Part shown: piece after piece, positions 1 through 11,940 of the stretch
Layout of the letters: each line of letters begins with the position of its first letter
Position numbering within the stretch: the stretch's first letter is position 1
Source of the DNA: Hevea brasiliensis
Lineage: Eukaryota; Streptophyta; Magnoliopsida; Malpighiales; Euphorbiaceae
Reading direction: 5' to 3'
Assembly (NCBI RefSeq): GCF_030052815.1
Contig: NC_079495.1
Span: 40,615,651 to 40,679,650 of the forward strand
DNA: 64,000 bases
Program-made: the position numbers and the translations under genes
The notes under the pieces: generated by a model
Seen by the model: the letters and a program-made list of their open reading frames with translations, nothing else
Databases searched by the model: none
Told to the model about the DNA's origin: nothing

Positions 1-496
1 TAATAAAATTTTTTATCAATATTTGTTCATATTTTATGTCATATAATTCACTTACATAAATGGACAAGTTGGTCAAAAATCATCTCTGAAGACGAAATGA
101 CTAAAATACCCTCCGTTAGGCTTAACGAGCTAAAATTATGTGTACCGATTGATTAAATTTTCTGTGTGTTTTCTTAACATTTTATTGTCATTGAAAACCC
201 AATAATCCTTCCCTGAGACCCCAAAAATTATTTCATAAAGTTTTCCCTAGGTCTAGGGTTGCTAACAGCCTTTACCGTCACTTCCCCCTCGAGTTACTCA
301 TCACTGGGGTTACAGCTCATTTAACCTTAGTGCATTTCATTCCTAAAAATTTTCCTTGATTTTTTTAATCATTACTTGGTTTATTTATAACTGCTCACTC
401 TAGTCTAATTATGATTCCAAATATTCTAACTGCCCGGACCGACATTGATCACCGAAACAGTAGAACATACGGACTAGCTAAAGTGAGGATGTTACA
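1..496 (-). mobile_element. Gypsy-D LTR, 5' end only (Ty3/gypsy), minus strand
   Basis: Read on the minus strand, the segment starts at base 496 with TGTAACATCC and runs left off the window. Its first ~100 bases resemble the start of the gypsy-C LTRs at 20590 and 42785 (TGTAACACCCC, then a shared run around 'ttctactgtt' and 'gtccgg'), so it is a relative of that LTR family. It sits inside the reverse transcriptase gene of A0, whose reading stops at the bases next to 496. The expected target duplicate is ATCTC at 497-501, but the other end is outside the window. No coding region is seen. Confidence 0.75.
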
Positions 497-1168
497 ATCT
501 CTATAGATGTAAATTCCTAGAATATAGGTTGCTTCCCTTAAGTTTTTCATGGAGAATGTTTTTTACAACCAGACTTTTATAGTAGTTAGCAAATCTATAT
601 CATTACCTATTAACAATATGTCATCCACGTACAATACAAGGAAAGTGACTGCGCTCCCACTAACCTTCTTGTATACATATGGTTCATCTTCATTTTTGAT
701 AAAACCAAAAGATTTATTGGCTTTATCAAAACGTATGTTCCAACTTCTCGAAGCTTGCTTTAACCCATAAATGGATCTCTTTAGTTTGCATACTTTAGAA
801 CCATCCTTGGATTCAAAACCCTTAGGTTGATCCATGAATATGTTTTCCTCAATGTATCCATTAAGAAAAGCAGTTTTAATATCCATTTGCCAAATCTCAT
901 AATCATGGTATGCAGCTATAAATAATAAAATCCTAACGGATTTAACCATGGCTACAGGAGAGAAAGCCTCTTCATAATCGATTCCTTGCCTTTGGTGAAA
1001 CCCTTTCACGACTAATTGTGTTTTATAGGTCTCTATTTTTCTATCAGAACTGATTTTTTCTTTGAAAACTCATTTATTTCTTATAGGTACAATACCTTCA
1101 AGAGGGTTTACAAGATCCCAAACTTGGTTCTTATACATGGAATCCATTTCAGATTTCATTGCCTCAAT
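497..1168 (-). pseudogene. pol: A0 copia reverse transcriptase fragment (pol)
   Basis: Minus-strand reverse transcriptase of the oldest family-A-like element. The frame at 563-1009 carries the hallmarks of copia RT in order: WQMDIKTAFLNG with a catalytic Asp, GLKQASRSW, then LVLYVDDILLIGND with the catalytic Asp pair. Upstream (1010-1168) the same protein continues in homologous sequence, with a TGG-to-TGA stop near 1066-1068. Downstream the motif FSMKxLxEATYILG can still be read up to 500, where gypsy-D interrupts it. RT and RNase H after that point are missing from the window. The protein is clearly diverged from A1-A6, so A0 is older or a sister family. Confidence 0.85.
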
Positions 1169-2648
1169 CTATTTTGAAGAGTCTATATCTAATATAGCTT
1201 CTTCATAGGTTAGAAGATCATCTCCATGATCTATTTTCTCATGACCAAACAACTCTTGTTCACGCTCATGAAGAAAATCATATCTCTCTAGTGGATGAGA
1301 TATTTTGGTTGATCTGTGAGGAAGTGATGTGGATGAATCTTCAATAAGTTTAAGCTGACTAGATGGATCTATATCCATTTGATTTGTTGGTTGATTGGAA
1401 TTTTCTAATTCCAATTCTATCTGCCATCCTTTGCCACCTTCTTGAATAAACACTTTTTCAAGAAAAATAGCATCTTGACTTATCACAATCCTTTGTGATA
1501 TAGGAAGATAGAAATAATATCCAAAACTATCTTTTGGATACCTAACAAATCGTCCCTGTTTAGATTTGATTTCCAATTTATCAGTCTTTAGCATTTTATT
1601 GTAAGCTAGACAATCCCAAATCTTAACATATTTAGGTTATCTTCCATGCCATATCTCATACAGAGTGGAAGAGACTGATTTAGATGGAACTCTCTTAAGA
1701 ATATATAAAGTTGTTTCTAATGCAAATCCCCATAAGAAGATTGGCAAACTTGTATAGCTCATTATACTGCGTACCATATGTAATAGGGTATAGTTTCTTC
1801 TTTTAGATACACCATTTAATTGTGGCATTCCTGGAGGAGTTAATTGAGAAATAATGTCGTATCTTTTAAGAACTCATCAAATTTAGTACTCAAGTATTCT
1901 CCTCCTCGATCTAATCTTAGAGTTAATTGAGAAATAATGTCGTATCTTTTAAGAACTCATCAAATTTAGTACTCAAGTATTCTCCTCCTCGATCTAATCT
2001 TAGAGTTTTAATACTTTTTCCTGTTTATTTTTCTACTTCAGATTTAAATTCTTTGAACTTTTCAAGGGATTTATGCTTGTATTTCATTAAATACAAATAC
2101 CCATACCTAGATTTATCATCAGTAAAGGAAATGAAGTAGTGATAACCACCTCTTACCATTTCTTTAAATGGGTTAAATACATCACTATGTAGCAACTCTA
2201 AAATATTTTCAGCCCTTAACCCTTGTCCAACAAAGGGAGATCTAGTCATTTTGCCTTGAAGGTAAGATTCACAAGTTGGAGTAGGGGCAGAACCCAATGA
2301 AGATAAAATTCCCATTTTCTTTAATTTTGTAATCCTATCTCTTATAACATGACCTAATCTTAAGTGCCAAAGATGTTTTATACTAGATTTCGATTTTATT
2401 ATGGCATTAAATTCAATTTGATTGCTTGCATTGGTTTTGTATTGATTATTATTATCCAAATAATAAATACCATCATGTAAATAACCCATGCCAACAATTT
2501 TATTTCTAAAATAAGCATTACAAACATCATTCATGAATTGAAATTCATATCCATTTCTAGTCAAATTTGATACATAAATGATGTTCTTAAAAGCATCAGG
2601 TACATATAATACATGATCTAAATGCAAAACCTGTTCAGATAAATACAA
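1169..2648 (-). pseudogene. pol: A0 copia GAG-pre-integrase and integrase (pol), broken
   Basis: Minus-strand integrase. The segment 2025-2648 reads in one frame: the GAG-pre-integrase domain with HLWHLRLGH (His pair), then CESYLQGK where the zinc-binding C-x2-C has lost its second Cys to Tyr, then HSDVFNPF with the first catalytic Asp. An exact 83-bp tandem duplication at 1838-2003 then shifts the frame within the stretch that holds the second Asp (DRGGEY). The third catalytic residue region is at 1637-1828 (NGVSKRRN, where the usual Glu is replaced by Lys). The integrase C-terminus and linker to RT is at 1169-1594, ending in a TGG-to-TAG stop. The product is inactive as read. Confidence 0.85.
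1838..2003. repeat. Exact 83-bp tandem duplication inside A0 integrase
   Basis: Bases 1838-1920 and 1921-2003 are identical by eye; both begin agttaattgagaaataatg and end ctaatcttag. The unit is not a multiple of three, so it shifts the integrase frame just beside the second catalytic Asp. No other copy in the window has it. Confidence 0.9.
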
Positions 2649-3385
2649 AGATTTAGACCCTATGGCTAAGGCTGCAACTGTTGCTCCATTGCCTATTCTG
2701 AGTCTAACATTCTGTGCCTATAAGCTGCTACTGCTTGCCAGTTCCTGCATATCAAAACATATGTAAAAACTCACACTAGTATCTAAAACCCAAGTTGTAG
2801 ATGAACTAGGAGTATCATCTGAATCTAAATAACAAGAAATAAACATACCTTCAGAAGGTTTATCCTTCTTGTCTTTTAGAGTTGCCAAATACTATGGGTA
2901 ATGGAAACATTTTCCCTTGTCAGAACCAGCTTTAGATTTCTTCTTTCTCTATGGCTTGGCTATTTGGCCTGAAGGTCCAGGAACATAAGGCTTCTTTTTC
3001 TTATTGCCTTTCTTCTTTTTGGACTTTCTAGTTGAAGAAGAAACAAATAGGCTACCTCATTTTCTTTAATATGTGGCATGTTCTTTTGGGCGATTAGTAG
3101 TAGGTTCAATAACCCAGCCAAGGTGCATTCCTATTTAGTCATGTGAAAATTTTTAATGAAATTCCCAAATGACTCAGGGAGAGAGTGAAGGATCAAATTT
3201 GTTTGTAATTGGAAGTCCATGTTAAAATCAAGATCTTCCAGCTGCTCAATGTGCCAGATCATCCTGGGGACATGGTCTCTAACATTTTGTCCCTCTGTCA
3301 TCCTCATTCTAAATAGTTGTTTTGATATCTCATACCTCGCATGCTTACTATGCTTACCATATAACTCTCATAGGTGAGTGAGGAT
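2649..3385 (-). pseudogene. gag: A0 copia Gag C-terminal part and protease, broken
   Basis: Minus-strand Gag and protease. From 3385 downward the Gag capsid part is readable (RMRMTEGQNV, DFNMDFQLQTNLIL, ECTLAGLLN) with in-frame stops near 3372 and 3138. A Lys-rich linker follows at about 3000-3060. The zinc knuckle begins KCFH at about 2910, but its second half is gone and a stop follows. Next comes the retained protease segment: TTWVLDTS replaces the usual LDTGAS active-site motif, near 2780-2800. The segment 2649-2760 continues to the region before GAG-pre-integrase. A0 therefore still has the Gag-protease stretch that A1, A3, A5 and A6 lack. It is cut at 3385 by A1. Confidence 0.8.
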
Positions 3386-5378
3386 TGTTAGTAGTATGCC
3401 CTAGAGCATATCATTTAGTATGTATCTTGTACATATTTTTAATAATAAAAGGCATTTCCACTTTTCCGTTTACATAATATATTTATGTGTAATAGAAAAG
3501 GTCCATTGATATTTTGTTAGAAATATTATTCTTAAGTTGTTAAGAATATGAGTGACAATATTTCTAGCACAAAGTATCATAAATAGGTTCACAATCGAGG
3601 ATACTTCATAATAAGGACATGACTTATCCAGAAAGATTGTATTCATGTTTGTTCCCAAGTTATTTATATGAGATATAAATAAGATGGAATGGTGAGTCTC
3701 ATGCCATATAACAAACATGATAGGCACTTATAAATGATAAGTAGGACACTTATGACAAGCACATGGAGTTTACTCTTGTCAATGTTTTGTCATAAATCAT
3801 ATCCATATAATCTTTAGACTCTTGTATATAGGTAGTTTGAGTTTGATTTTCATACTTGTACTATGTATGGGTATATGGGCATGTGTTGGCTCTAGTTATA
3901 TATGGAGGTAGGTGTTGATCAAGATGGAATCTGTTCCTCTAAGTAAATAGAGTTAAAATCCTATGTTCATTTAATTGTTCTTGATGTTTCAAGTTATAGA
4001 TTTATTCGTAAAAGAGTTTCATGAGAAAATCTTTTAATCAAGGAATTAAAAGAGAACACAATATTCATAGCAAATGGAGTTTGACATAAACTATGACTCT
4101 AGCTTGAGTTGGGATTTTGTAACAAAGAGATTCTAGTGCATGGTAACATATGATTATAGGTTCATTTAAGGTAAATCTTATTACTAATTGGGTGGCCATG
4201 GCATGCTATGCTAGGTGTTAACCATGGTCTATGAGGTTCATAAAATGATTTAGAGAAATCATTTATGGTAAGAAAGAGTTCGATGATATTAAGAGTTGAT
4301 ATCATGTCTCATTGCCAATTAGTGATGAGCCTAGTAAGTCACACACATACACAAGTTATCACCTATTTAAATATGATTTAATTAATTAATTAAAGAGTTT
4401 AATTGATTAATTAAATAGATTTGGTTTGCAATTAAATTGCAAAGTCCCTAGCATGACTTGAAACCAAATCTAGATTATTGGATGTGTAGTATAAATTAAA
4501 TTTATATTTAAAGTGTTTAAATATGAATTTAATTGATGAGAAATTAATTAATAGAGATTAATTAATTAATTTATATTTGATATAAATTAATTAGAAGAAG
4601 AAAATAATTATTTTGGGTTAAGAACTCAAAATTAAGAGGCATTTTGGTCATTTCAGACACGTGGCACCATGAGATGGTGACACATGGCATAACACATAAG
4701 CTTGCCAAATAATTTTAATCATGTAAGATGATTAAAATCAAGATTAAATATAGGTTTGACACTTGGCACAATGTGATTGGGTCACTTAAACCTAGAGCTA
4801 ATCAAAAGGTGACATGTGGCTAGGGTTTAATGTGTTAACCTAGCTATTTAAGTGTGGTTATGAAAAGAAAACATAACCAGCAGCCTCTCCTCTCAATTGT
4901 CACGCCACTTTGAGCCTCTCCAGCTATTTCTCTTCATCTCTCATCAATTCAAAGAGATTAGCCATCAATCTCTTGAATTAAGAACACTAGAAATTGTTTC
5001 TAGTGTCTCTAATCTCTTAAAAGGCAGAACTTGAATTTCTAATTAATAGAAAAGGCTTTAGAAGCTGTTCAAGGGCTGCCATAGGTGTTCTTGGTGTGGA
5101 CAAGCTAGAGGACAACATAGATGAATCTCAAAGCGCAGACGACAAAGACATCAAGCGGTTAGTTTAATAGTTATTGATTTTATCTAGGGTTCTAAAATTA
5201 ATCTGATTAATTTTATAATCTTAAATGGCAAATACAGATTCAAAAACATATTAAAAGAGTTTTAATATGTTGTTTATCATTGAAATCAAATAGATAAAAA
5301 TAAATCTTGCATGGTGCATGTGGCCCTAGGTGAAAATTTTTGAATTCAATGGTATAAACTTGTGTTTTTCATCTTTCA
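3386..5378 (+). repeat. A1 5' LTR
   Basis: Begins TGTTAGTAGTATGCCC and ends CA at 5378, two bases before the primer site. It contains the family landmarks in order: AT-rich palindromes (aattaattaattaaa, about 4380-4400), a G-box CACGTG at 4658-4663, a TATA-like 'ctatttaag' near 4845, and the conserved block 'gtgttcttggtgtggac' near 5085. Compared with the other LTRs it lacks several short stretches, each spanning a CAG or CTG site (for example before 'gacacttatgac' near 3750). Confidence 0.9.
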
Positions 5379-5380
5379 AT

Positions 5381-5392
5381 TGGTATCGAGCC
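5381..5392 (+). promoter_or_regulatory. A1 primer binding site (tRNA-iMet type), altered
   Basis: TGGTATCGAGCC two bases after the LTR end. The family form in A3 and A4 is TGGTATCAGAGCC, complementary to the 3' end of plant initiator tRNA-Met. One A of the CAG is missing here, as at 51100 and 58521. Confidence 0.85.
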
Positions 5393-7045
5393 ACTATATT
5401 TGCCATTTAGATTGTTGATTATATAATTTAATTGTGTGTTTGATCATGAGATTAAGAGATTCATTGCTGGTTGGATCATGAGATGTGGCGTCACACATGG
5501 AGAAGCCACCATTGGTGGCGGCAACAATGGTTCCATGGGTGATTCAAGGTTTGGCTTTTAATTCTGCAATTGTTGTATGATCTAAGGCCTATTCTTTGAC
5601 TAATTAAAGTGTTTAATTAGTTGTTTTAATCACACAATTAAATTATGATTCAAATCAGAATTTTAAAAATTGTTTGAATGTGATTCAAATCTGAATTTTA
5701 AAAGTTGTTTGAATGTGATTCAAATCTGAATTTTTAAAGTTGTTTGAATCATATTTAAATCTGATTTTTAAAATTGATTCAATAAAATTCAGATCTGATT
5801 TTTAAAAATATTTGAATGTGATTCAAATCTGATTTTTAAAATGTTTGAATGTGATTCAAATCTGAATTTTTGAAGTTGTTTGAATGAGATTTAAATCTTA
5901 ATTTTTAAATTTGTTTGAATGAGATTCAAATCTGAATTTTTATATTTATTTGAATCATATTAAAATCTAGTATATTAAGTTGAATATGAGATATTCAATT
6001 TAATTTAAGAATGTATGTTTTATTTAATTGTTAAATAGTGATATGCATGATGGATGATCATGGACTATAAAAGACCAATGTGATTGGATTTATTTCTTTT
6101 ATGTTTCTTTGGGATTGTAAATTAATTAATTTATTTTAATTTATTTTGGGCATGTATTATTAAGTTTGTAATATTTTTGGGTTGTAATTTCATTTATTTA
6201 AGTTCTTGTAAATTCGCCTTGGTATGCCAAGATTACTATGTAATATTGGATTGCAAGAAGTTCAAGGAGGTCAAGAGCATTAATTCAATATCAAGTGTTG
6301 ATTATGTACTCCTTCAGCAACTCTTGTAAAATGAATGAATGAAATGCACCTACTTAGAAAGTCCATGATCATACCATATTTATCCATGAATGCATGAGAT
6401 GTATGGGAATGTATGCAATTATATGATATATGCATGCTAAATGGATAATGTGCAAAGTGAGACCTTAATAGTAATTAGGATGGCTATAAAATCTTCCAAA
6501 CAAATGATTAAGTTGGAAATGCTATAATTAAAGTAATTATAACATAAGCCCTCCATTGGGGCAATTATTTTAAGAAATTTTAAATAGTTGCATGAGATGC
6601 AATTAATTTAAGAGATTTTCTTAAGAATAATTGTTAAGCATGAGATGTTGTAAATATGTAAATGGTTTGGTGGCCAATATTGGATGTACTGAGGACATTA
6701 AAATTATTTGCATAATTTCAATGGGATCAACTTAACTAATGCAAGATAAGTCAATATTGGATGTACCGAGATTTTGAGCATTAGGGGCTAGTAAAGGATT
6801 GAACCTCACATGAGATGTGATGGGCAAGGAGTTGCTCACTTATAGTTTATTGTAATTCCAATAATGGATGTACCGAGGATGATCAATAGAATTATAAGAA
6901 TTCAATCACCCACTAGAAATCCATCCAACTAGGATTTTACTTTGGAAGTGTAGGATTCGCTAAGTTAGTGGGAGGACCAATTTGATTAAAAGACCATAAT
7001 CATTTTGGTTAATTACATGATACATTTACTAATTAAAATTTTAAA
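5393..7045 (+). other. A1 untranslated leader with inverted-repeat array
   Basis: 1.65 kb between primer site and gag, with no supported reading frame. About ten 34-36 bp units lie at 5645-5970, each centred on TTTGAATnnnATTCAAA. A GC-rich hairpin (ccttggtatgccaag) follows near 6215-6230, then diverged copies of the motif TGGATGTACCTGAG near 6683, 6758 and 6863, each missing a base or two of CCTG. Confidence 0.8.
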
Positions 7046-7648
7046 ATGAGCACAAAACAACCACCACCATCCAATATCCTTGCAAGCATACTTGATCACA
7101 GAAATTTGAAACTTGAACATATAGGATATGTTCTATATTCAAATGTTAGGCCACACAAGAGGAACATGATACTTTGGACAAGTGGAAGGAGCATGATATG
7201 AAAGCTAAGTGTTACATGCTTGCTTCCATGAGTAATGAGACATGAGAACATGCAGTGCTAGTGAGATCCTCCTTCACCTACAAGAGTTGTATGGTGAGCA
7301 CAGGGAATGCTAGGTATGAGATATCTTGAGGATATGTTGGGGATCATGTCCACAAGATGATTGAACATCTTGACTTCAACATGGATTTCCAACTACAAAC
7401 GGATTTGATCCTTTTTGGGAATTTTGTGACAAATTTCCATATGACTAAACAGAATGCACCAATTACTCAACATTTATTGCCCAAAAGAATATGCCAGCAA
7501 TAAAGGAAAAGAGTTAGCTTTGATTGCATCTTCTTCTACTGGAAAGTCCAACAAGAAGAAGCGCAATAAGAAAAAGAAATCTCAGATTCCTGGTCCTTCC
7601 AAGAAAATAGCTAAATAGAAAAGGAAGACTAAAGCTGATGGAGGCAAA
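7046..7648 (+). pseudogene. gag: A1 Gag, broken by several deletions
   Basis: Starts ATG at 7046 in the same context as the gag start of A4 and A5 (MSTKQPPPSNIL). It is recognisable by homology to A3 gag: the N-terminal copia Gag-like domain, then HDFNM-like and NFVTNFH capsid motifs, then the Lys-rich tail near 7550-7640. Many segments are missing compared with A3 and A5 (for example after 'agtaatgaga' at 7230 and after 'gatatcttgagg' at 7330). Most of these contain CAG or CTG in the other copies. No long frame survives. Some of the loss may be sequence error. Confidence 0.8.
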
Positions 7649-7738
7649 GGAAAGTGTCTCCACTGCCAACAGGAAAGTGTTTCCATTGCCAACAGGAAAG
7701 TGTTTCCATTGTCAGTAAGAAAGTGTTTCCACTGGCCA
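7649..7738 (+). repeat. 23-bp tandem repeats replacing the protease region in A1
   Basis: Four units, 7649-7671, 7672-7694, 7695-7717 and 7718-7738, each a form of GGAAAGTGTTTCCATTGCCA plus three bases. They sit where A4 and A0 have the zinc knuckle and protease. Three 23-bp units make 69 bp, so the Gag frame continues into integrase. The same repeats occur at 53630-53719 (A5), 40195-40260 (A3) and 61059-61123 (A6). Confidence 0.9.
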
Positions 7739-8800
7739 GAGTATAGTAATCTAAAAGAATGCAATGCCATGGTGAAAACCAACTCAAGTTCAAAATATAT
7801 TTGGCACTTAAGGTTATGTCATGTTGCAGAAGATAGGATTGCAAAATTGGAGAAAATGGGGATTTTATCCTCATTGGGCTCTGAGCCTACTCCAACTTGT
7901 GAATCTTGCCTTCAAGGCAAAATGACTAGATCATCCTTTGTTGGACAAGGGCTAAGAGCTGAAAATATTTTGGAACTAATACATAGTGATGTATATGGTC
8001 CGTTTAAAGAAATGGCTAGAGGGGGCTTTCATTATTTTATTACCTTTACTGATGATAAATCAAGGTTTGGGTATTTGTATTTTATGAAATACAAACATGA
8101 ATCCTTTGAAAAGTTCAAAGAATTTAAATCTGAAGTAGAAAATCAAACAGGAAAAAATATTAAAGCTCTTCGATCAGATCGTGGAGGTGAATATTTGATT
8201 GATGAATACTTGAGAGAGCATGGCATTGTTTCTTAAATGGTGTATCCGAAGGAGAAATCGTACCCTATTGGATATGGTACGTAGTATGATGAGCTATCTT
8301 GATATGCCAATCTCTTTTGGGGATTTGCATTAGAATCACTTTATATATTCGAATAGGATTCCATCAAAATCTTCTTCCACACCTTATGAGATATGGCATG
8401 GAAGAAAACCAAGTCTTAAGCATGTTAAGATTTGGGGTTGTCTATATCAAAAAATAAATTGGAGACCAAGAGGTCGATTTGTTGGATATCCAAAAGATAA
8501 TTTTGGATATTATTTTTATTTGCCTACTTCACAAAAGGTTGTGATAAGTAGAGATGCCACATTTCTTGAACATTGTTCAAGAAGGAGGCAAAGGAAGGCA
8601 AATAGAGTTAGAATTGGAGAATTATAAGATGGATATAGATCCATCTAGTCAACCTATACCCATTGATGAAACATCTGTATCTCACCCACGAGATATGGTT
8701 TTCTTCATGAAGAAGAACAAGAGTTGTCTACTCATGAAGAAGTAGATCATGGAGATGATCCACTTACCTATGAAGAAGCTATATCGGATATAGACACTTC
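7739..8800 (+). pseudogene. pol: A1 integrase and linker (pol), broken
   Basis: One frame at 7700-8236 reads from the repeat junction through GAG-pre-integrase (WHLRLCH, then CESCLQGK zinc ligands) and the integrase core with first Asp (HSDVYGPF) and second Asp (RSDRGGEY). It breaks near 8200, where about a dozen bases present in A3/A5 (between 'ttga' and 'ttgatgaatac') are missing, and again at 8236, where the Gln-Leu-Thr-Pro-Pro segment before NGVSE is lost. The Glu region and the C-terminal domain (YEIWHGRKPS) can be followed to ~8540, and the acidic linker (DHGDDPLTYEEA) at 8554-8800. Losses again coincide with CAG/CTG sites. Confidence 0.82.
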
Positions 8801-9958
8801 AAAATGGATTGATGCTATGAAATCGAGATTGATTCCATGTATAAGAATCAAGTTTGGGATCTTGTTGACCCACACAGGTATTGTACCTATAGGGAACAAA
8901 TGGGTTTTCAAGAAGAAAATTGGTTCGATGGAAAGGTAGAGACCTATAAGGCAAGGCTAGTAGCGAAAGGGTTTCGCCAAAGGCAAGGAATAGACTATGA
9001 GGAGACTTTCTTGCCATGCTTAAATCAATTAGGATTTTACTATGCATACTATGATTATGAGATTTGGCGGATGGATGTCTTTCTCAATGGATACATTGAA
9101 GAAAACATTTTCATGGAACAACCTAAGGGATTTGAATCCCAAGATGGTTCCAAGGTATGCAAGCTAAAGCGATCCATTTATGGGTAGAAATAAGCTTGAG
9201 GAGTTGGAACATCCGCTTTGATGAAGCCATTAAATCTTTTGGTTTTATCAAAAATGAGGATGAACCATGTGTATATAAGAAGGTTAGTGTATCACTTTCC
9301 TTGTCTTATATATGGATGACATCTGATAGGTAATGTATAAAGGTATGGTTGTCAAATACATTCTCCATGAAAGACTTAGGGAGGCAACCTATATTCTTGG
9401 GATTCGCATCTATAGAGATAAAGAATAATTGGTTTATCCCAAAATCTATACTTGGAAAAGGTGTTAAAGAGGTTTAACATGCTTGATTCCAAGAGAGGAT
9501 TGAGACATGGTATCCACCTTTCTAAAGAGATGTCTCCAAAGACACTGAAGAAAGAGATAAGATGGCTAGGATTCCATATATTGGAAGTTTAATGTATGCA
9601 ATGTTGTGTACTAGGATCAATCCAATAGAATATTCTTAAGTACTTAAGAAGAACTAAGGATTTATTCTTGATTTATGGAGGTGGAGACTTGCAATTGGAT
9701 GGTTATGATTTCCAATCGGATATCGATGATAGAAAGTCTACCCTGGATATGTGTTCATTTGTAATGGAGAAGAGTTCCAATTCCTTCCATTGACAATAAT
9801 GGAGCAATCATGTCTCACCCAAAATCCAAACACATAGAAAGGCACTACCACATTATCGGACATATAGTTGGGCAAAGCGATATAGCCATGCATCCATTCA
9901 CTAAGCCTTTGTCCATCTTGAGAAGATGGGTCTAAGGTATTGTAATGAATGGCTCTAG
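8801..9958 (+). pseudogene. pol: A1 reverse transcriptase and RNase H (pol), broken
   Basis: Follows the integrase linker. Readable blocks: NQVWDLVDP, KARLVAKGFRQRQG, FLNGYIEENIFMEQP and KVCKLKRSIYG (8837-9187), then WNIRFDEA and a damaged YVDD-box region near 9300-9320 that has lost several bases. RNase H is represented only by short blocks (ggttatgatttccaatcgga near 9700; ctaccacattatcgg near 9845). The last codons before the TAG at 9956-9958 match the end of the other copies. Short of A3 by several hundred bases, it cannot make a working enzyme as read. Confidence 0.8.
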
Positions 9959-9962
9959 TGCT

Positions 9963-9972
9963 AGTGGGAGAT
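9963..9972 (+). promoter_or_regulatory. A1 polypurine tract
   Basis: AGTGGGAGAT immediately before the 3' LTR, the expected place for plus-strand priming. The same sequence precedes the LTRs at 35053, 46871 and 56425. Confidence 0.7.
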
Positions 9973-11904
9973 TGTTAGTAGTATGCCCTGAGCATATCAT
10001 TTAGTATGTATCTTGTACATATTTTTAATAATAAAAGGCATTTCCACTTTTACATTTTTATAATATATTTATGTGTAATAGAAAAGGTCCATTGATATTT
10101 TGTTAGAAATATTATTCTTAAGTTTTTAAGACTATGAGTGACTATATTTCTAGCAATAAGTATCATAAATTGTTTCACATTCTATGATACTTCATATTAA
10201 GTTCATGAATTTTCCAGAACTTTTGAATTCATGTTTGGTCCCAAGTTATTTATATGAGATATAAATAAGATGGAATGGTGAGTCTCATGCCATATAACAA
10301 ACATGATAGGCACTTATAAATGATGACACTTATGACAAGCACATGGAGTTTACTCTTGTCAATGTTTTGTCATAAATCATAATATAATCTTTAGACTATC
10401 TTGTATATAGGTAGTTTGAGTTTGATACTTCTTTCATACTTGTACTATGTATGGGTATATGGGCATGTGTTGGCTAGTTATATATGGAGGTAGGTGTTGA
10501 TCAAGATGGAATCTCTAAGTAAATAGAGTTAAAATCCTATGTTCATTTAATTGTTCTTGATGTTTCAAGTTCATAGATTTATTGAGAAAAGAGTTTCGAT
10601 GAGAAAATCTTTTAATCAAGAACTGAATTAAAAGAGAACATAATATTCATAGCAAATGGAGTTTGACATAAACCATGACTCTAGCTTGAGTTGGGATTTT
10701 GGAGATTCTAGTGCATGGTAACATATGATTATAGGTTCATTTAAGGTAAATCTTATTACTAATTGGGTGGCCATGGCATGCTATGCTAGGTGTTAACCAT
10801 GGTCTATGAGGTTCATAAAATGATTTAGAGAAATCATTTATGGTAAGAAAGAGTTCTGATGATATTAAGAGTTGATATCATGTCTCATTGCCAATTAGTG
10901 ATGAGCCTAGTAAGTCACACACATACACAAGTTATCACCTATTTAAATATGATTTAATTAATTAATTAAAGAGTTTAATTGATTAATTAAATAGATTTGG
11001 TTTGCAATTAAATTGCAAAGTCCCTAGCATGACTTGAAACCAAATCTAGATTATTGGATGTAGTATAAATTCAATTTATATTTAAAGTGTTTAAATATGA
11101 ATTTAATTGATGCGAAATTAATTAATAGAGATTAATTAATTAATTTATATTTGATATAAATTAATTAGAAGAAGCAAATAATTATTGTGGGTTAAGAACT
11201 CAAAATTAAGACTTTTGGTCATTTCACACGTGGCACCATGAGATGGTGACACATGGCATAACACATAAGATAATTTTAATCATGTAAGATGATTAAAATC
11301 AAGATTAAATATAGGTTTGACACTTGGCACAATGTGATTGGGTCACTTAAACCTAGAGCTAATCAAAGGTGACATGTGGCTAGGGTTTAATGTGTTAACC
11401 TAGCTATTTAAGTGTGGTTATGAAAAGAAAACATAACCAGCAGCCTCTCCTCTCAATTGTCACGCCACTTTGAGCCTCTCCAGCTATTTCTCTTCATCTC
11501 TCATCAATTCAAAGAGATTAGCCATCAATCTCTTGAATTAAGAACACTAGAAATTGTTTCTCTCTAATCTCTTAAAAGGCGAACTTGAATTTCTAATTAA
11601 TAGAAAAGGCTTTAGAAGCTGTTCAAGGGCTGCCATAGGTGTTCTTGGTGTGGACAAGCTAGAGGACAACATGAGGTTAGTGTAATCGTTCTTGATTTAA
11701 TCTAGGGTTCTAAAATTAATCTGATTAATTTTAAAATCTTAAATGGCAAATACAGATCCAAAAACATATTAAAAGAGTTTTGATATGTTGTTTATCATTG
11801 AAATCAAATAGATAAAAATAAATCTTGCATGGTGCATGTGGCCCTAGGTGAAAATTTTTAAATTCAATGGTATAAACTTGTGTTTTTCACGCTTCCGTTC
11901 TTTC
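9973..11904 (+). repeat. A1 3' LTR
   Basis: Starts TGTTAGTAG after the polypurine tract and ends CTTTCA, followed by the target duplicate AGGAT at 11905-11909. G-box CACGTG at 11227-11232. It shares most of its missing stretches with the A1 5' LTR in kind, but not always in exact extent. Confidence 0.9.
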
Positions 11905-11909
11905 AAGGA

Positions 11910-11940
11910 TTTCAAATGCACTATCCATTTTTTTCATACT
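11910..11940 (-). pseudogene. gag: A0 gag fragment on the far side of A1
   Basis: Read on the minus strand, these 31 bases continue the A0 gag that stopped at 3385. They encode the stretch equivalent to the HENMQSASEIL region of the family A Gag, with substitutions. This confirms that A1 inserted into A0 and that A0 was then cut again at 11941 by element B. Confidence 0.7.

Larger units (their letters stand above)
3386..11904 (+). mobile_element. A1: complete family A copia retrotransposon
   Basis: Full LTR-to-LTR element. The 5' LTR is 3386-5378 and the 3' LTR is 9973-11904, both starting TGTTAGTAG and ending TTCA. The 5-bp target duplication AGGAT lies at 3381-3385 and 11905-11909. The target is the gag gene of A0: A0 gag reads into 3385 on the minus strand and resumes at 11910. 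At ~8.5 kb it is shorter than A4 (9.95 kb) because of many small deletions in the LTRs and coding region plus the protease deletion. Order inside: tRNA-Met-type primer site, long leader, gag, integrase, RT, RNase H, polypurine tract. Confidence 0.93.

Noticed and set aside
4375..4440. An AT-rich palindromic block (aattaattaattaaa) as an origin or attachment site
   Set aside because: It is part of every family A LTR and has no other sign of such a role.
5645..5970. CRISPR-like array or satellite DNA
   Set aside because: Units vary and have no unique spacers. The arrays lie in the same place in every element leader in a plant genome.
7700..9187. Separate host genes for the short frames in A1 and A4
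   Set aside because: All match segments of the longer Gag-pol frames in A3 and A5 in order, so they are pieces of one element gene.
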